Source: Parasponia andersonii
Lineage: Eukaryota; Streptophyta; Magnoliopsida; Rosales; Cannabaceae
DNA: 64,000 nucleotides
Assembly (NCBI GenBank): GCA_002914805.1
Contig: JXTB01000137.1
Location: forward strand, 656,699 to 720,698
Reading direction: 5' to 3'
The notes under the pieces were generated by a model that ran no database searches, was not told the DNA's origin, and saw nothing but the letters and a program-made list of their open reading frames with translations. Shown piece after piece: positions 24,821 through 36,156 of the stretch (positions are counted from its first letter, which is position 1; each line of letters opens with the position of its first letter). The position numbers and the translations under genes were made by a program.

Positions 24821-27027
24821 GAGTTTCTCTTTTCTGATTCTGGGTACTAATTTTCCATATGCAGGCATTGACCATACCTCTGTTGACCAGTTTCCCATAC
24901 ATAGCCTTTTTATCTGGGGTTACACTTTTTGTGGTGTTAAACCTTGCAAATATGCTCAAGAGTTTCTTAGCTGTGAGTGAACATGCAAAAGCTATATCTC
25001 TTTTATTATCTTTTGTTATTGTTCTGATGATATTCTGAGCAGCATTTCTGTGTAACTAAAATAGAAAATTGTAGATATATGAGCCTTAAATGTCAATTAA
25101 GAAGCTCAACTATGATCATCTAATAAGGAGGGCGAAATTAATGGTTTAGATTCCAAGACATTGTTCAACTTAATTAAGGAGGTAATGATAGGTTTTGGAT
25201 TGAAAAGTAAAATTTCAGACAAACTCAGTTAGAGAAATTTCAGAAGACCGAAGAGTTTAAAGCTATGTTAATCAAGGTGAAAAGGGAGACGAAAGAAAAG
25301 ATAGGAGAGATTTGTGGGAAGGAAAGTGAGGGAAAATAGAGTGCAAGAGAAAAGTGAAAACAAAAGAAGGGTGACGCCATAAATTTTGTATTGGAGAAGA
25401 ACCAAGTGGAAAACTTTTTCAATAATTGACGAGGGTTTCGAGTAACAAAACAATCCTCACATACAAAATTTCAAATAAGCAATGTGCATGGCTAGAGTAG
25501 TAATTTTGAAAATTTTTTTTTCGTCTTCAAAAAATATTTTTACTTTTCATCCTTCATATTTTCTATATCTTTATTTACTTTATCCACCCCTCGTATTTTT
25601 TTCCTATCTACCAAACATAGTCTTAATAGATTTCAAAGCAGAGAAGGGTGTGAATGGATACAAAGACAGCTAGGTTTGGGTACTGAAAGAAACTTATTTT
25701 TGTAGGGGCTGATTTTATGTGTGATAATAGCAAAATGATAACAGTTTTTTTGGGTTGTCAATGTTCTATAGTAATACAATATTGATGGGTATACTCTTTA
25801 CTTCCTAAAACTGTTCTTTCCTCATTTTTCTTACTTGGTTTTTGCTTTGCTGACTCAACAAAATTGTGTAGGCCTCTCTTATAACTGGCTTGTTCATACT
25901 GCAAAACAAAGCTGTGGTAATTTTTTTTTTTCACTAAAATACTTAATTTTTGCACTTCTTACAAAACCAAAGTTTCGTTATCTAATTAACTATTTTTCAT
26001 AAATATCACCAGGACCAAGAACAAAGAGGTGCTGCTAATGGCATTTCAATGACCGCAATGTCTCTATTTAAAGCTGTTGGTCCTGCTGTAGGTGGTGCAG
26101 TGTAAGTCTTAGCTTTCTAATAGAAGAAACTGGAAACTGAAAGCCATAATTCAACCTGAAAAACAGTTAACTAATGATATAATGTTCAATTTTATATAGG
26201 TTAATTTCAGGCATTAGATCCTGCTTCATCATCCACCACTGCATTATATTATTTTGTTTTGTTAAATATTATTGATTTGCTACATTCTTTTGAGTTGTTA
26301 CCACAATTCTCTCAAAGAAGTTTTTCAAAGCTTGTTTTTTGATTCATGATCTTGGCCGCATCAGGTTTTCTTGGTCAGAAAAGCGTCTAGATGCTTCATT
26401 CCTCCCTGGTACGTTATTCAACTACTATCTCATAGTGTGGCATGGAATCAGAACTTATTATTTTTTTTTTTGGTTTCTTTTATAATTTTTTTATAGATAG
26501 AGTCAGAATTGGAATTTATTTAGGACCTTCCATATTGTGGAGAAGTGTGGTTACTGCCCATCTATACGTGCGACTGTTTAACACTACTAAATTAATAAGT
26601 GGAATAAATTGCACATGCCATTTTGGAATCTCTAGCTAATTAGATGAGAAAAAGCTTCTCCAGTAATTCAGTTTATGCAAACAAACAAGTCTAGTTGGCA
26701 ATATAATTCTTGGCATCATCTACTTTTACAGTTATGTATGCTGAACTTAAAATCTACCTTGATTTGATTTGTATATTATCATATTATATGCTATTTTCCC
26801 AGCAACAGTGTGGGAATAAATTAATGTGTAATTCTTTATAGGAGGTTAATGTTTCACCAGTTATTTTTTAATTTTTGGAGCGTCAAATTTGCTTTGATAG
26901 TGTATGTGACACAAGTTTTCACCAAGCTAATCTAAATGCAGGCACCCACATGGTGTTTTTCTTCCTGAATACGGTTGAGGCAATTGGAGTCCTGATGACA
27001 TTTAAACCGTTTCTTACAACACATTAA
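16743..27027 (+). CDS. ZIFL: Zinc-induced facilitator-like (ZIFL/ZIF1) MFS transporter, 17 exons, 489 aa
   Basis: This is a membrane transporter of the plant ZIFL branch of the major facilitator superfamily. Members act at the tonoplast or plasma membrane in zinc, nicotianamine, potassium or auxin-related transport. My exons are 16743-16896, 17639-17679, 20133-20193, 20543-20645, 20769-20871, 20989-21042, 21147-21209, 21559-21608, 21704-21779, 22517-22735, 23708-23795, 24573-24658, 24865-24972, 25872-25916, 26013-26101, 26365-26408 and 26942-27027. All junctions are GT-AG and all phases agree. Landmarks are the N-terminal CPGCKVDQ (Cys21, Cys24), MFS motif [11 protein letters not shown] (101-110), the antiporter-type [13 protein letters not shown] (177-189), PETLH (235-239) opening a hydrophilic central loop, and a second six-helix half from about residue 290. 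Length matches the family (about 480-490 residues). No stops or frameshifts were seen, so it is probably functional. The exact substrate and paralogue cannot be told from sequence alone. Confidence 0.95.
16903..16973 (+). repeat. Long poly-T tracts at the start of intron 1
   Basis: About 70 bases of almost pure T, broken by short A runs, lie just inside the 5' splice site of exon 1. They are probably unstable in length and hard to assemble. Confidence 0.8.
17680..20132 (+). other. Intron 2 of the transporter gene (2.45 kb)
   Basis: This is the largest intron, AT-rich with no coding signal. It holds a G10 run near 18001, poly-A runs, a (TA)n tract at 18625-18645 and a 16-base direct repeat (AAGTGGATGAGCTTAT) near 18338 and 18377. 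First or second introns of this size often carry expression-enhancing elements, but none was identified. Confidence 0.6.
20222..20505. repeat. MITE-like inverted repeat in intron 3 of the transporter
   Basis: The left arm (about 20222-20262, with CTTATGTCAAAATTATAGACAT) pairs with the right arm (about 20440-20505, with GTCAATATAAGTTTGACATAA). Related GACA/TGTC-containing blocks recur inside. There is no ORF. It is likely a small non-autonomous DNA transposon in the intron. Confidence 0.4.
24780..24823. repeat. (TA)n(TG)n microsatellite in intron 12
   Basis: Alternating TA followed by TG dinucleotides lies about 40 bases upstream of the exon 13 acceptor. Confidence 0.8.
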
Positions 27028-27153
27028 GAGAGTAGCTTAATGTTATTAAATTTTCATGTCTCGGGCAAAGAAATATTTATTCCGTTGTACTCGTGTTGTA
27101 TTATTTGAAAAAGTCGCACAAAAATTACTATGAAAACAAAATAATCACATCAG

Positions 27154-27159
27154 AATAAA
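27154..27159 (+). terminator. Possible poly(A) signal AATAAA of the transporter
   Basis: AATAAA lies 127 bases after the stop codon, followed by a T-rich stretch (TTGATTTTTGTTT). Position and context fit a plant 3' processing signal, though plant signals are loose. Confidence 0.4.
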
Positions 27160-28484
27160 TTGATTTTTGTTTCCCCTAGCCATCTTTCCCATGTGGATAT
27201 TTCGGTTTCTCATATTCACCAAGAGGGTTTTTATCACGATTAGATGTGTCAAACTTGTTGTGCCGTCGTTTAAGCGAGACATAAATATGCTTTTATGTTG
27301 TGTCATGTCGTGTCCATATTATAGTTGTCATGCTGGCTCATGGTATAAAATCACAGGCCTGGGACAGTCACTGGCCCATATTCTAATGTACCGTGCCGTA
27401 TTACCCTATGTGCCTGTGCCATTCTTTTGGGACCGAAATTGATTCATTTAATTAGTAATTTTTATTAGTTTTTCTTTTTTATCATTTTATTTCAAAAAAT
27501 TTGAATTTATATGAAAAATAAAGGTAAATTTAATATGAAGTTTTATCTTTACTAGGTTTTTATTGCATCTGCTTGATCTTGAATTTATTTTTCTCATCGT
27601 TATTTGACTCTAAGTTGGTAAAATCTTCTTCTCATATCGTGTGGTATATTCTCTTAGTTCGGTTTTTTCTCATTTTTCCTGGTTCTAGATATATTATATA
27701 TTATCTCAATTTTAATAACTTCCCTAATAATTCTATTTGATGTGTTAATTAAAATAAAAAAGACTTGTATAAAGGAAAAACAAAATAATAATAATAAATA
27801 TGTTTATTGTGCCAACATATTGTGCTAGTGTGTCATATTGTGCCATGCTTAGTCTATCGTGCCTAATTCATTAGTCTGACATAATCCACGTGATCATGTC
27901 ATATTTGGCACAATTCATAATTTATGGTGTCACAATTTAAGGTGTCATGTTGTGTCGTGACAGTGTGTCGTGCTACTGTACTCATACTATCACGACCCGA
28001 GGCCGGGGTCAATGGCAGAATGAGTATTTCATAAATTAGAAATACAAAAAAAAACTAAATAAAAAAAAGACTCAATTCATTCAAAATTTTGCCCGGGGTC
28101 TATCCTTTCAAAACTAGCCTCAACAAAATATTTAAATGAAAATAAAATCTCACAGTTATGCGTCACTTATTGAACATAGACCGTAAATAAAACAACTGTT
28201 TTAATAGTCGTACATCACAAATCATCTCACACTCAAACTCAGACATAAGTAATACAAACCATGTCCAGATTTCATATTATAATTTATAAAGTTTAATAAA
28301 ATCTAAATTCCTACTCAAATTTAAATATTTCACAAGTCTCGTGGGAAATTACCAAAATATAAATAAACTAGTTGTACTGCAAATGCCTCGATTTAACTTT
28401 TCTGATCCAAATTATACTGAGTGCCACCTGAGGGGAAGAAAGTGGATGAGCTAATGCCCAGTAGAGAGTCAATTACAAGTTCCT

Positions 28485-28486
<2 letters not shown>

Positions 28487-28513
<27 letters not shown>
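28487..28513. repeat. (TA)n microsatellite inside the solo LTR
   Basis: About 13 TA units. Confidence 0.9.
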
Positions 28514-28518
<5 letters not shown>

Positions 28519-28708
28519 CTTATGTTGAAGGTCATGCATGGTCAGTATTCCATTCAAAACAGTTCACAAAACTCAAGTTGAAATGATACTCCAATAGTTC
28601 AAACATTTCAAACCATTGTAACCTCCATCAAAACCAGTACATATCCATTCAAGCTAACATATATCCATGTATGCAATCATGATGTCCGAAATGTCCTAAT
28701 ATATCACT

Positions 28709-28822
28709 CGTAAGTCCGAGCCACCTAAAGAGGCTTCGTAAGTCTGATCACCCGATGTGGGGCATCGTAAGTCCGATCACCGATGTGGGGCATCGTAAGT
28801 TCGATCACCCGATGTAGGGCAT
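28709..28822. repeat. Tandem repeat of 28-29 bp, four units, inside the solo LTR
   Basis: The unit core is CGTAAGTCCGATCACCCGAT followed by GTGGGGCAT, starting at 28709 (diverged), 28737, 28766 and 28794. Such short arrays are common in U3 regions of plant LTRs and may act as enhancer repeats. Confidence 0.85.
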
Positions 28823-30249
28823 CGTAAATGTGTGAATGTATGTATATGTTTTATAAATAACAGATAAGGATATGCACCATTTCCACAAAATCTCAAAATA
28901 ACCATACAGTATTCTTTAATCAAATCACTTCTAATCCTCAAGAGTGAGTTCTCAAACCATTTTGGATTTTCTAAAAATTTCGGCATTACAACAGTTATTT
29001 TCTATCAAATCCCCAAAATCCAATTTCCTCCAGAAATCAATCCAAAACAATATATATGGCCCCCTAACCAGTGTGACGTGTCTCTCAGGCAGTTTATATA
29101 TCAAATCAGGTCAAAAATGGACATAAACACAATTTTTATAAATTATTTCACGAAATTCTATATTTATTGAAAATATGTAAAATTCATAAATTAAATTAAT
29201 TTTAAAATCAAGTAATCGAATTCCTACCTCTATCGAGCGTCCAACTAGCATTACAAGGCTATGGAGAAAGTTTGGCGTTGTTTGGGTGTCGTTTGGAAGA
29301 GCGGACGTCGTTTTTGAAACTTTAGTTCCTTGGTTTCAAATCATGCAACGGACTTCACCACTGATTTCAGAGTACCCAAAAACCTTAGGTTAAACATATA
29401 ATTTGTCAAATTTGAATATGGGCCCCACAGCGTACAAATGGAGGCAAATCTGAGCCGTCCGATTTCGTTTTTCAGACCCGTTTCGGAACATAGTCAGTAT
29501 ATATCTCATTTTTTACCATTTTCAACGTAGATTCTAAAAATGATATTAATTTTAAAATTTAACCGTCCGATCGAAAAGTCAATTTCAAAACCAATTACAC
29601 ACAAAACTGTCTAACGAAATTAGAATCAAACAGAGCAAAATTGAGACACAAGATACCTACCATCAGATTGCTCGTGAGGAGACGAGTCCACGACGACTAG
29701 TTTCGCGGCAAACGGTAGTCGGAATCGGCTTCGGCGAGGAAAAGAAACCGCGGCGTTTTCTGCATTTTCCCGGTGACCGGCGGCTCCGACGGGGCTGGTT
29801 CTGGCAGCAGAAGCTTCGTTCGGCAGCTGGGCGTTGACGTCGGTTGGTGACGCGGGGCAGCGATGGCCGGAGGTGGTCAACGGAGCTTCGTCGGATTTCG
29901 GGTTTTGAGTTTGCTCCAGGGACCAAATCGAAAACGAATGGGAAAATGCGGGGATTTATGGGCAATTTTCGTAACTGTAGCGTCACGTGTCAACTTCTAG
30001 TTAATTGGACACTATTTTGCTTATTTGCACTTAGACCCAATTTTCTGAAAATCTTCTCAAAAATACTCTTGAATAATTACATTTTGACCCCAAATTTTCA
30101 AACTTTTCTTATATTTTTGCCCAAATGAACCTAGACCCAAATCCGTCCAAATTCATTTTTTTAGGTCAAAAGACCAATTTGCCCTTACAATTTTCTATGG
30201 GATTTCACACATACGCTAATCCGACCCTCTTGACAGCTCTAATCACGTT

Positions 30250-31001
30250 CTTGATAAATTGGCTAGTTATGATCTTCAGAGTTTTCAACCATCTCGGTGG
30301 TATTCTTGGGATTTATTATGCTTCTTGTAGTTGGGATAACGACGCTTCTATCTTTTTATTGTTTTTGTTAATTTGGGACTACGCTTTTTCCTACGAGAAA
30401 ATTTTCCTACATGGGTATTCGGCTAAGTAGGTTTTAATAAAGTCCCCTTCGGATCTTCTCTCTTTGGACATGTTCTTTTGTTTTCCGTCTGCTTTCGTTT
30501 TCCATGTATTTATCTTTGGGTTATATTCCTTTTTTGGTGAACGTTTTGCCTTCTTTATCTATAATAAACTGCATTTTTGGGGTTGATTGATATATAGGAT
30601 GGAAAGAATTTATAGGGTGTTAACATAATTTGAATTCCACGAGTTTTTCCTATTATTTCTTCTCGAAGCTAAATAAAAAAAAATTATGTTTCACTTTGTG
30701 CAATCATATAGGCATATGTCAACCGAGTAGCTGATGAATCAGGCAGAATAATACAACAACATATACTCCTAATGTCTGAAGGGGAAAAAAATATCAAGAG
30801 AAAACCTTTCACTATAAAACAATGCAATGTAACATTCTCTAATTTCACTAAAGTTAGTACAGATATTAATATAATTATGTAATGAAATTAGAACCCGCTA
30901 CTCAACCCAAAATTAAGAAAAATAGTGCAAAACTAGAACGTTCCAAACTTTATAGAAAATAAACAAAACTTCACTTATAATTATATATATAGTGTGGCAT
31001 G

Positions 31002-31032
<31 letters not shown>

Positions 31033-31865
31033 TATGTTTATAAACATACACAGTGGACCTCTCGTATAATTATACATGATATACATAGTCAAAAACATGT
31101 GTAAAAACCTTTGTCAGAGACTTACAATGTAAAGATGCTCATATATTCTCTGTAGTCAAAAATTCAGTACTCCTTTTCCAAACTCCTCAATAATATTTTT
31201 TTTAATATAAATATATACATGAGTATAAAATTTAATAAGTAACGAATGCATCACGTAAATATAGAGTGCATATAATAGAGAATAGAAATTCGTATAATTT
31301 AGATCCTCATGTATATTAATACTGGTAATTAATGATATACTGAACTACTCAAATAATAAATCAGATCATAAGTCATCATATGGAGGTCTCAAATGCCCTA
31401 TGTGTATAGTAGATGTCCTCTCTTTAGCATTATTAGAGTGTCATTGAAGGGCAAAAGTGTCTCCAAAATAACCGAATAGCATATTTAGGCATTTGTCTAC
31501 CATGCCATATTCACAAATATTCTTCAGGCAACACAAATACGTTACGTATTCAAGTCTCATGTAAAATAAGATAATTCAGGCAATACAAATACGTTATGTA
31601 TTTAAGTCTAATATAAAATAAGATAATAAGTACATACGTACACATGTTCGAAAGATTCCACAAATTCACATATACAAATAACTTTTTACATTACAAGTGT
31701 GATATTATATGCTTCAGTTTTGAGTTTTTATGTATTTTCTTAAAAAATGCTATTCCCTCAAAGTATAATACCTATGTTCCAAATATTGTACCAATTAAAT
31801 ATTTCTTCGATTATTATGCATATTATGTTACATAAATTGGTACTTCTAATTTTTATGGAAAAAAA
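30250..31865. other. Intergenic, no gene seen; 52-bp tandem duplication
   Basis: AT-rich sequence with a (TA)n tract (about 31003-31025). A tandem duplication of 52 bp starts at 31523 and 31575; its unit begins TTCAGGCAACACAAATACG. No coding region is supported. Confidence 0.6.
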
Positions 31866-33781
31866 GGGTTTTTTTTTAACTGAACTATGTACATCGACTC
31901 AATTTGCCTCTGGAATTTGAAAAGGTTGTATAAATGCCCTCTACACCTCATTCCGTCAGTTAACAAACATGAAAAATTATGTGTTGGTCACAAGCAGCTC
32001 ACACGCCCATTGACCCAGGGGTGTTGGTGGTCAAATTGGAGCTACAGTATCTACAATTAGGGATGGTAATTTTCTACATGACACGACGATACGATTCGAA
32101 AACGACACGAAATAAACGGGTTTGGGTGACCCATTTAATTTTCGTGTCAATTTCGGGTTGACACGTGTAACACTTAAGATAAACGGGTGGGTTTCGAGTC
32201 AACCTGCTTAACTCGAAAATGACCCGTGTAACCTATTTAATTAAACGTATCATTTTCGTATCGTGTCAACACGACGCTAATACGACACATTTATTAATAT
32301 TTTAATATATTAAACGTGATTTTGATTAATTCTAAGCATATTTATAGAAGTAAAATTAAATTAAGTAGTGCATAATCGTGTTAAATTAGAATAATCATGT
32401 TAATTTTGAATAATCATGTCAAACGGGTCATAATATGATACATGACATGTTTATTAAACGGATTATATGTGTCGTGTCATGTTACACGTGTATTAATCGT
32501 GTTGTATTCGGGTTTAAATTTTTGACACGTTTATTAATCGTCTCGTGTTCGGGTTGGGTGTTATCGTATCGTGTCGTATTCGTGTCAACCTAAATACGAC
32601 ACGATAATACGAATTACCAACCTATCTACAATCCCAATACCCACCATCTCCTTCGTTCTTCAGCTAGAAGTTCCAAAAAAATTTGGGGAACCGGAAAACT
32701 CACTTTGATTGAATTTCTATTCTGATAGTTGTTTATGGGTTTCGATTCTTCTGGGTTTTGTTAATTTCCACTCCTAAAAAAAAAATAAATAAATAAAGGC
32801 GAGATCATTTCCAAAACATGTCTGAAGCTTTTCGGCCATGAAAGCTTGGAGCATAAAACCCAACCTAGCTTTATGTCAGAGCATAAAACAACAAAACCAA
32901 ACTAAAGCAAAGAGTGTAGAATTAAAATAAAGATGCACACAAAGAATTTATGCAATAGAGTTTTTTTGTAATATGGAAAAAAAAAAGACCCAACGTCACA
33001 ATAAACAAATAAATTTTTTATAGAGCTCCAATTTCATAACACCTAAACATCAATTCATATAGCAGTTTTCATAGAAATATTATTACTTTAACCTATATAC
33101 AAAGCAGTAATCAAAGAATTTTGCCCCTTACTCGTAAGCAAATAAGAGCACTATACTGATACATTATATATATACATATAAATTTTTAACAAAGGTCATT
33201 AGGAATCGTAGAAAAACATCAATATATAAAAATAAAAGATAATGACTAAAAGAAAGATTGATAATCGCATTTAAGAGTTGGGTCTCTTTGTTTTAAATCT
33301 AAACTTCTGTTGACATTATTTTTTGCACAAAGAACGGAAAAAAAAAATCAATTTTTGTTGCCATTAAACCTACCATTTGGTTACCCACAATACTAAATTT
33401 AGTGAAATATTTTATCTCATCCAACACACTGACAGTTAATTGAAGCTAGGAGAGTTTGAACCTCAACTATGAGAATAGAAATATAGAAATTCAATCGAAG
33501 TAAATTTTGCGGTCCTTCAAATTCTTTTGGGGCTTCTAGCTGAAGAATGAAGGAGATGGTGGATATTAGGACTGTAGACACTGTAGCTCCAATTTGACCA
33601 CCAACACCCATGGGTCGAGGTAGATGGAAATGTGAGTTGTTTGTGACCAATGCATGATTTCTTATGCTGGTTAACTGACAGAACGAGGTTTAAGGGGCAT
33701 TCATATAACTTTTTAAAGTTTGAGGGGCAAACCGAGACAATCTACATAGTTCAGGGGAAAAAAATAAATAAAAAAAAACCC
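31866..33781. mobile_element. Foldback, Mutator-like non-autonomous element with long inverted arms
   Basis: The left arm (31866 to about 32730, interrupted by a hAT MITE) and right arm (about 33465-33781) are inverted copies over roughly 300 bp. Both start GGGTTTTTTTT, then a CTGAACTATGTA block, then TCTGTCAGTTAAC-like sequence and GGTCAAATTGGAGCTACAGT. The flanking 9-mers GGAAAAAAA and GAGAAAAAA match at 7 of 9 positions, consistent with a 9-bp target duplication, though they are low-complexity. The 730 bp core has no recognised gene. Part of the arms keeps an open frame (33417-33650, minus) without a known domain. Confidence 0.6.
32058..32624. mobile_element. hAT-type MITE, 567 bp, with perfect 8-bp target duplication
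   Basis: The termini are inverted: TAGGGATGGTAATT at the left and, reverse-complemented, TAGGTTGGTAATT at the right. TCTACAAT is present at 32050-32057 and 32625-32632. The interior is full of CGTGTC/GACACG-type repeats and has no ORF. The opposite arm of the host element (near 33565-33580, minus) shows the unoccupied site with a single TCTACAGT. Confidence 0.9.
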
Positions 33782-34739
33782 GAGAAAAAATTTACAGTAA
33801 TTTTTTGTATGTTTCCAAGCATAATAATTGAATGCACAAAGTAATTGGTCATTTATTACAAATTTGTTAAACCAAATTTTGAATAAAATATTCAGTTCTA
33901 CAAAGTAGAGCAACCCGAAGTTTCTTATAAACAAGTCTCACATAACCAATGATTTTCAAGGGAATTAACAAAATTTGTCCAAGCATTATGTCTACGAAAA
34001 ATCAAAATTTTTAAAATGATAAAATAAACATTAATACCTGTACCCCATTAACTCTTATCAGTAACACAAAACGAATTTACGTACGACATAAATCACAAAA
34101 GAACTAAAGATGTCTTTAATAACAAATCACAAGTACTTATGTGTCAGTACTTGTAGTGAATCAAGATTAACCTTTTGTAAGACCAAGCATAGGTTTCTGG
34201 CATGTCCTTTCCTCGTAACTCTCCAAGCCATCTCTTTACATCTTTCGCCCAAATAAATAAATAAATAAATAAAAAGCAAATTAGAGAAAAATTCCCATAC
34301 ATGGATTGACATAATATTAACTCAACAAGAAAATACTAGGCCTAAATATGGGGATTAATTAATCAAACCTCGGAGATAAACGCCGGTTGTTACAAATATA
34401 AACGAAAATAACTTACACACCCGTAATTACTAAGTTTTGATCCTCCTCTAAACTTTTAAACTCTCACATAACCTTGAATCAACTGAATCTCTGACTCTTT
34501 AAACTTCCACACAACCTTGAACCAACTTCACTAGTAATTGGCTTCTTATTTATTCATTTTTCTTTGAACTTTAATTATATGATCATTTTCTATTCTCAAT
34601 TTTCTTAGACTCAATAGATTTGGAGGGAATTGTCAATTTTGACTCTCTTTTAACACATGTGATGAAAAAAGTGACAATTTATAAACTATTTACAAAAATA
34701 GGATTTTTATTGCCATGTCATTTAATGAAATATTTCGGA
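33782..34739. other. Intergenic, no gene seen
   Basis: AT-rich with no coding signal. A (TAAA)n tract at about 34254-34273 is the only clear feature. Confidence 0.6.
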
Positions 34740-35090
34740 GTTCCAAAATTACTCCTGACTCGACCTTAGTTGAAAATTTTCGATCAAGTCAAAAAATCAA
34801 AAGTGACGGAGGCAGTGTCAGGAAGACAACCGACTATATTTAAATAGGGTCGAAATTGTTCGACTATAATTGAATTTCAGTCAAACGTCGGTCGAAAATT
34901 TCGACCAGTAGCTTTGACTTCAGTCAAATTGTTCGACTACGATCAAATGGTGATTTGACCCTAATCAAAAATTTTCGACTAGGATCAAAATTTTCCGGCC
35001 ATCAATTAAAAAACGATCAGAATAACTAAGAGAGGTGGCCAAATAAGTTCAACCACGGTCAAAATTTTTCGACCATAGTCGAGCAGAGGC
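34740..35090. repeat. Cluster of palindromic GTCGAAAATTTTCGAC-like motifs
   Basis: At least eight degenerate copies of (G)TCGAAAATTTTCGAC(C) or its halves occur on both strands, for example GAAAATTTTCGAT (34773), GTCGAAAATTTCGACC (34892) and AAAATTTTCGACTAGG (34968). Such short repeats in both orientations resemble the subterminal repeats of CACTA-type DNA transposons. No CACTA terminus or transposase was found. Confidence 0.5.
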
Positions 35091-36071
35091 ACCGCCACCG
35101 GGGTCAGGATCGAGACCGGTGGTGGTAGCTAAAGTAGTTTGAAGTTTGTTGAAGAAATAAGGTATCCAAATAATTTTACATGTGTGACATATCAATTGGA
35201 GTTAGTTTTGAAAACATTAATGAGTGAGTCCCATTTTTCATCACAGGGATTTAGTAGACCCTTTAGGTGTAAATTCCACTATAGTTATTGTAGACACCTG
35301 TTTCAGTTTCTTAAAAAGAAAGTAATTTCACTCACAAGACAAGAGCTATGGAGCTTTTTAAACTCAATGCAGGTGAGAAACCTTTTCATAAGACCAGCAA
35401 ATAAAACTCGTCATCTAAGTGAGGAACTAAAATTGTATTAATTAAGATATACAACAACTGTGAAACTGACATTACCAAGTCTCAATATACTGAATAGAAT
35501 ACAGCCCCGGATATAGTCTTTTGGTCTGTAATCTCAAAACTGGAAAAAGACTTAAGAATGGATGTGTGGAAAAAAAGAAGAAAGTTACTTCTTAATATCA
35601 AAATGGTTATATGTCAGTACGAAAGACACAAGGATAAAAGAATTCCAGTTAGGCATTATGCTATCATCACAATCAAATCAAAGCTTACAGGTTATAACTT
35701 TATCTCAAGAGCACAAGGTAGCAAGTCACAGCTTTGTCTCAAGAGCGAAAGGATGGCTTGGAAGCATGGTTTTCCTTGTATAGTCAAAACAGAAATTATC
35801 TGTATACATGGTCTGTATAATATATACTCTACATATTCCATAACAATGGCAATGACAAAATAAAGATAATATATATTTAAAAAAAATCATAACTCAAAAG
35901 TCTAACCTTTATAAGAGACTGACAAGGTTACTCTTTAGCTCTGTTAAATTAACCGTGTTTACAAGGATGGTAGTTCAACGAAAGAAAGACTGATAAGTAA
36001 ACATACAGATATGGACAATGCTCCGCGTGCCCAAACTTTGGTTCTATTATACCCTATAAAAAGCATAAAAA
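35091..36071. other. Intergenic, no gene recognised
   Basis: Several open stretches of 60-100 codons overlap here (35139-35441 and 35558-35863, plus) but show no domain, start context or splice support. They are probably chance. Confidence 0.5.
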
Positions 36072-36149
36072 GATCTCTCATTATAAAGATAGCTTTTGAT
36101 TGACATAAAAGATCAATCATTATAAAGATAGCTTTTGATTGACAAAACA
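36072..36149. repeat. 39-bp tandem duplication
   Basis: Two near-identical copies of a unit containing ATTATAAAGATAGCTTTTGA start at 36072 and 36111. Confidence 0.85.
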
Positions 36150-36156
36150 AAGCAAT

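Larger units (their letters stand above)
27988..30209 (-). repeat. Solo LTR, 2.2 kb, with perfect CATAC target duplication
   Basis: CATAC is present at 27983-27987 and 30210-30214, exactly flanking the segment. The ends (TATCACGACCC at the left and GGGATTTCACA at the right) are of LTR type. There is no internal coding domain and no second LTR, so it is a solo LTR left after LTR-LTR recombination. The plant LTR style suggests Ty3/gypsy, but the family is not certain. A GC-richer part (29640-29990) would lie towards the 5' end on the minus strand. Confidence 0.75.
27241..30241. mobile_element. hAT-type non-autonomous element carrying a nested solo LTR
   Basis: The termini TAGATGTGTCAA (27241) and, reverse-complemented, TAGAGCTGTCAA (ending 30241) are inverted. 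The flanking octamers ATCACGAT (27233-27240) and ATCACGTT (30242-30249) match at 7 of 8 positions. The element's own sequence (27241-27987 and 30215-30241, about 775 bp) is rich in GTGTCGTG/GTCGTGTC-like repeats and has no transposase. The remaining 2.2 kb is the solo LTR described separately. Confidence 0.7.

Noticed and set aside
27241-28010. GTGTCGTG-rich region considered as a satellite or part of the transporter 3' UTR
   Set aside because: Inverted termini and a near-perfect 8-bp duplication across the solo LTR explain it better as a hAT-type element.
28709-28822. Regularly spaced repeats considered as a CRISPR-like array
   Set aside because: The units are contiguous 28-29 bp tandem copies without spacers and lie in a plant LTR.
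29626-29986. GC-rich overlapping open frames of 84 and 107 codons
   Set aside because: They lie in the GC-rich part of the solo LTR, overlap each other in different frames and show no domain; the arginine-rich translation reflects base composition.
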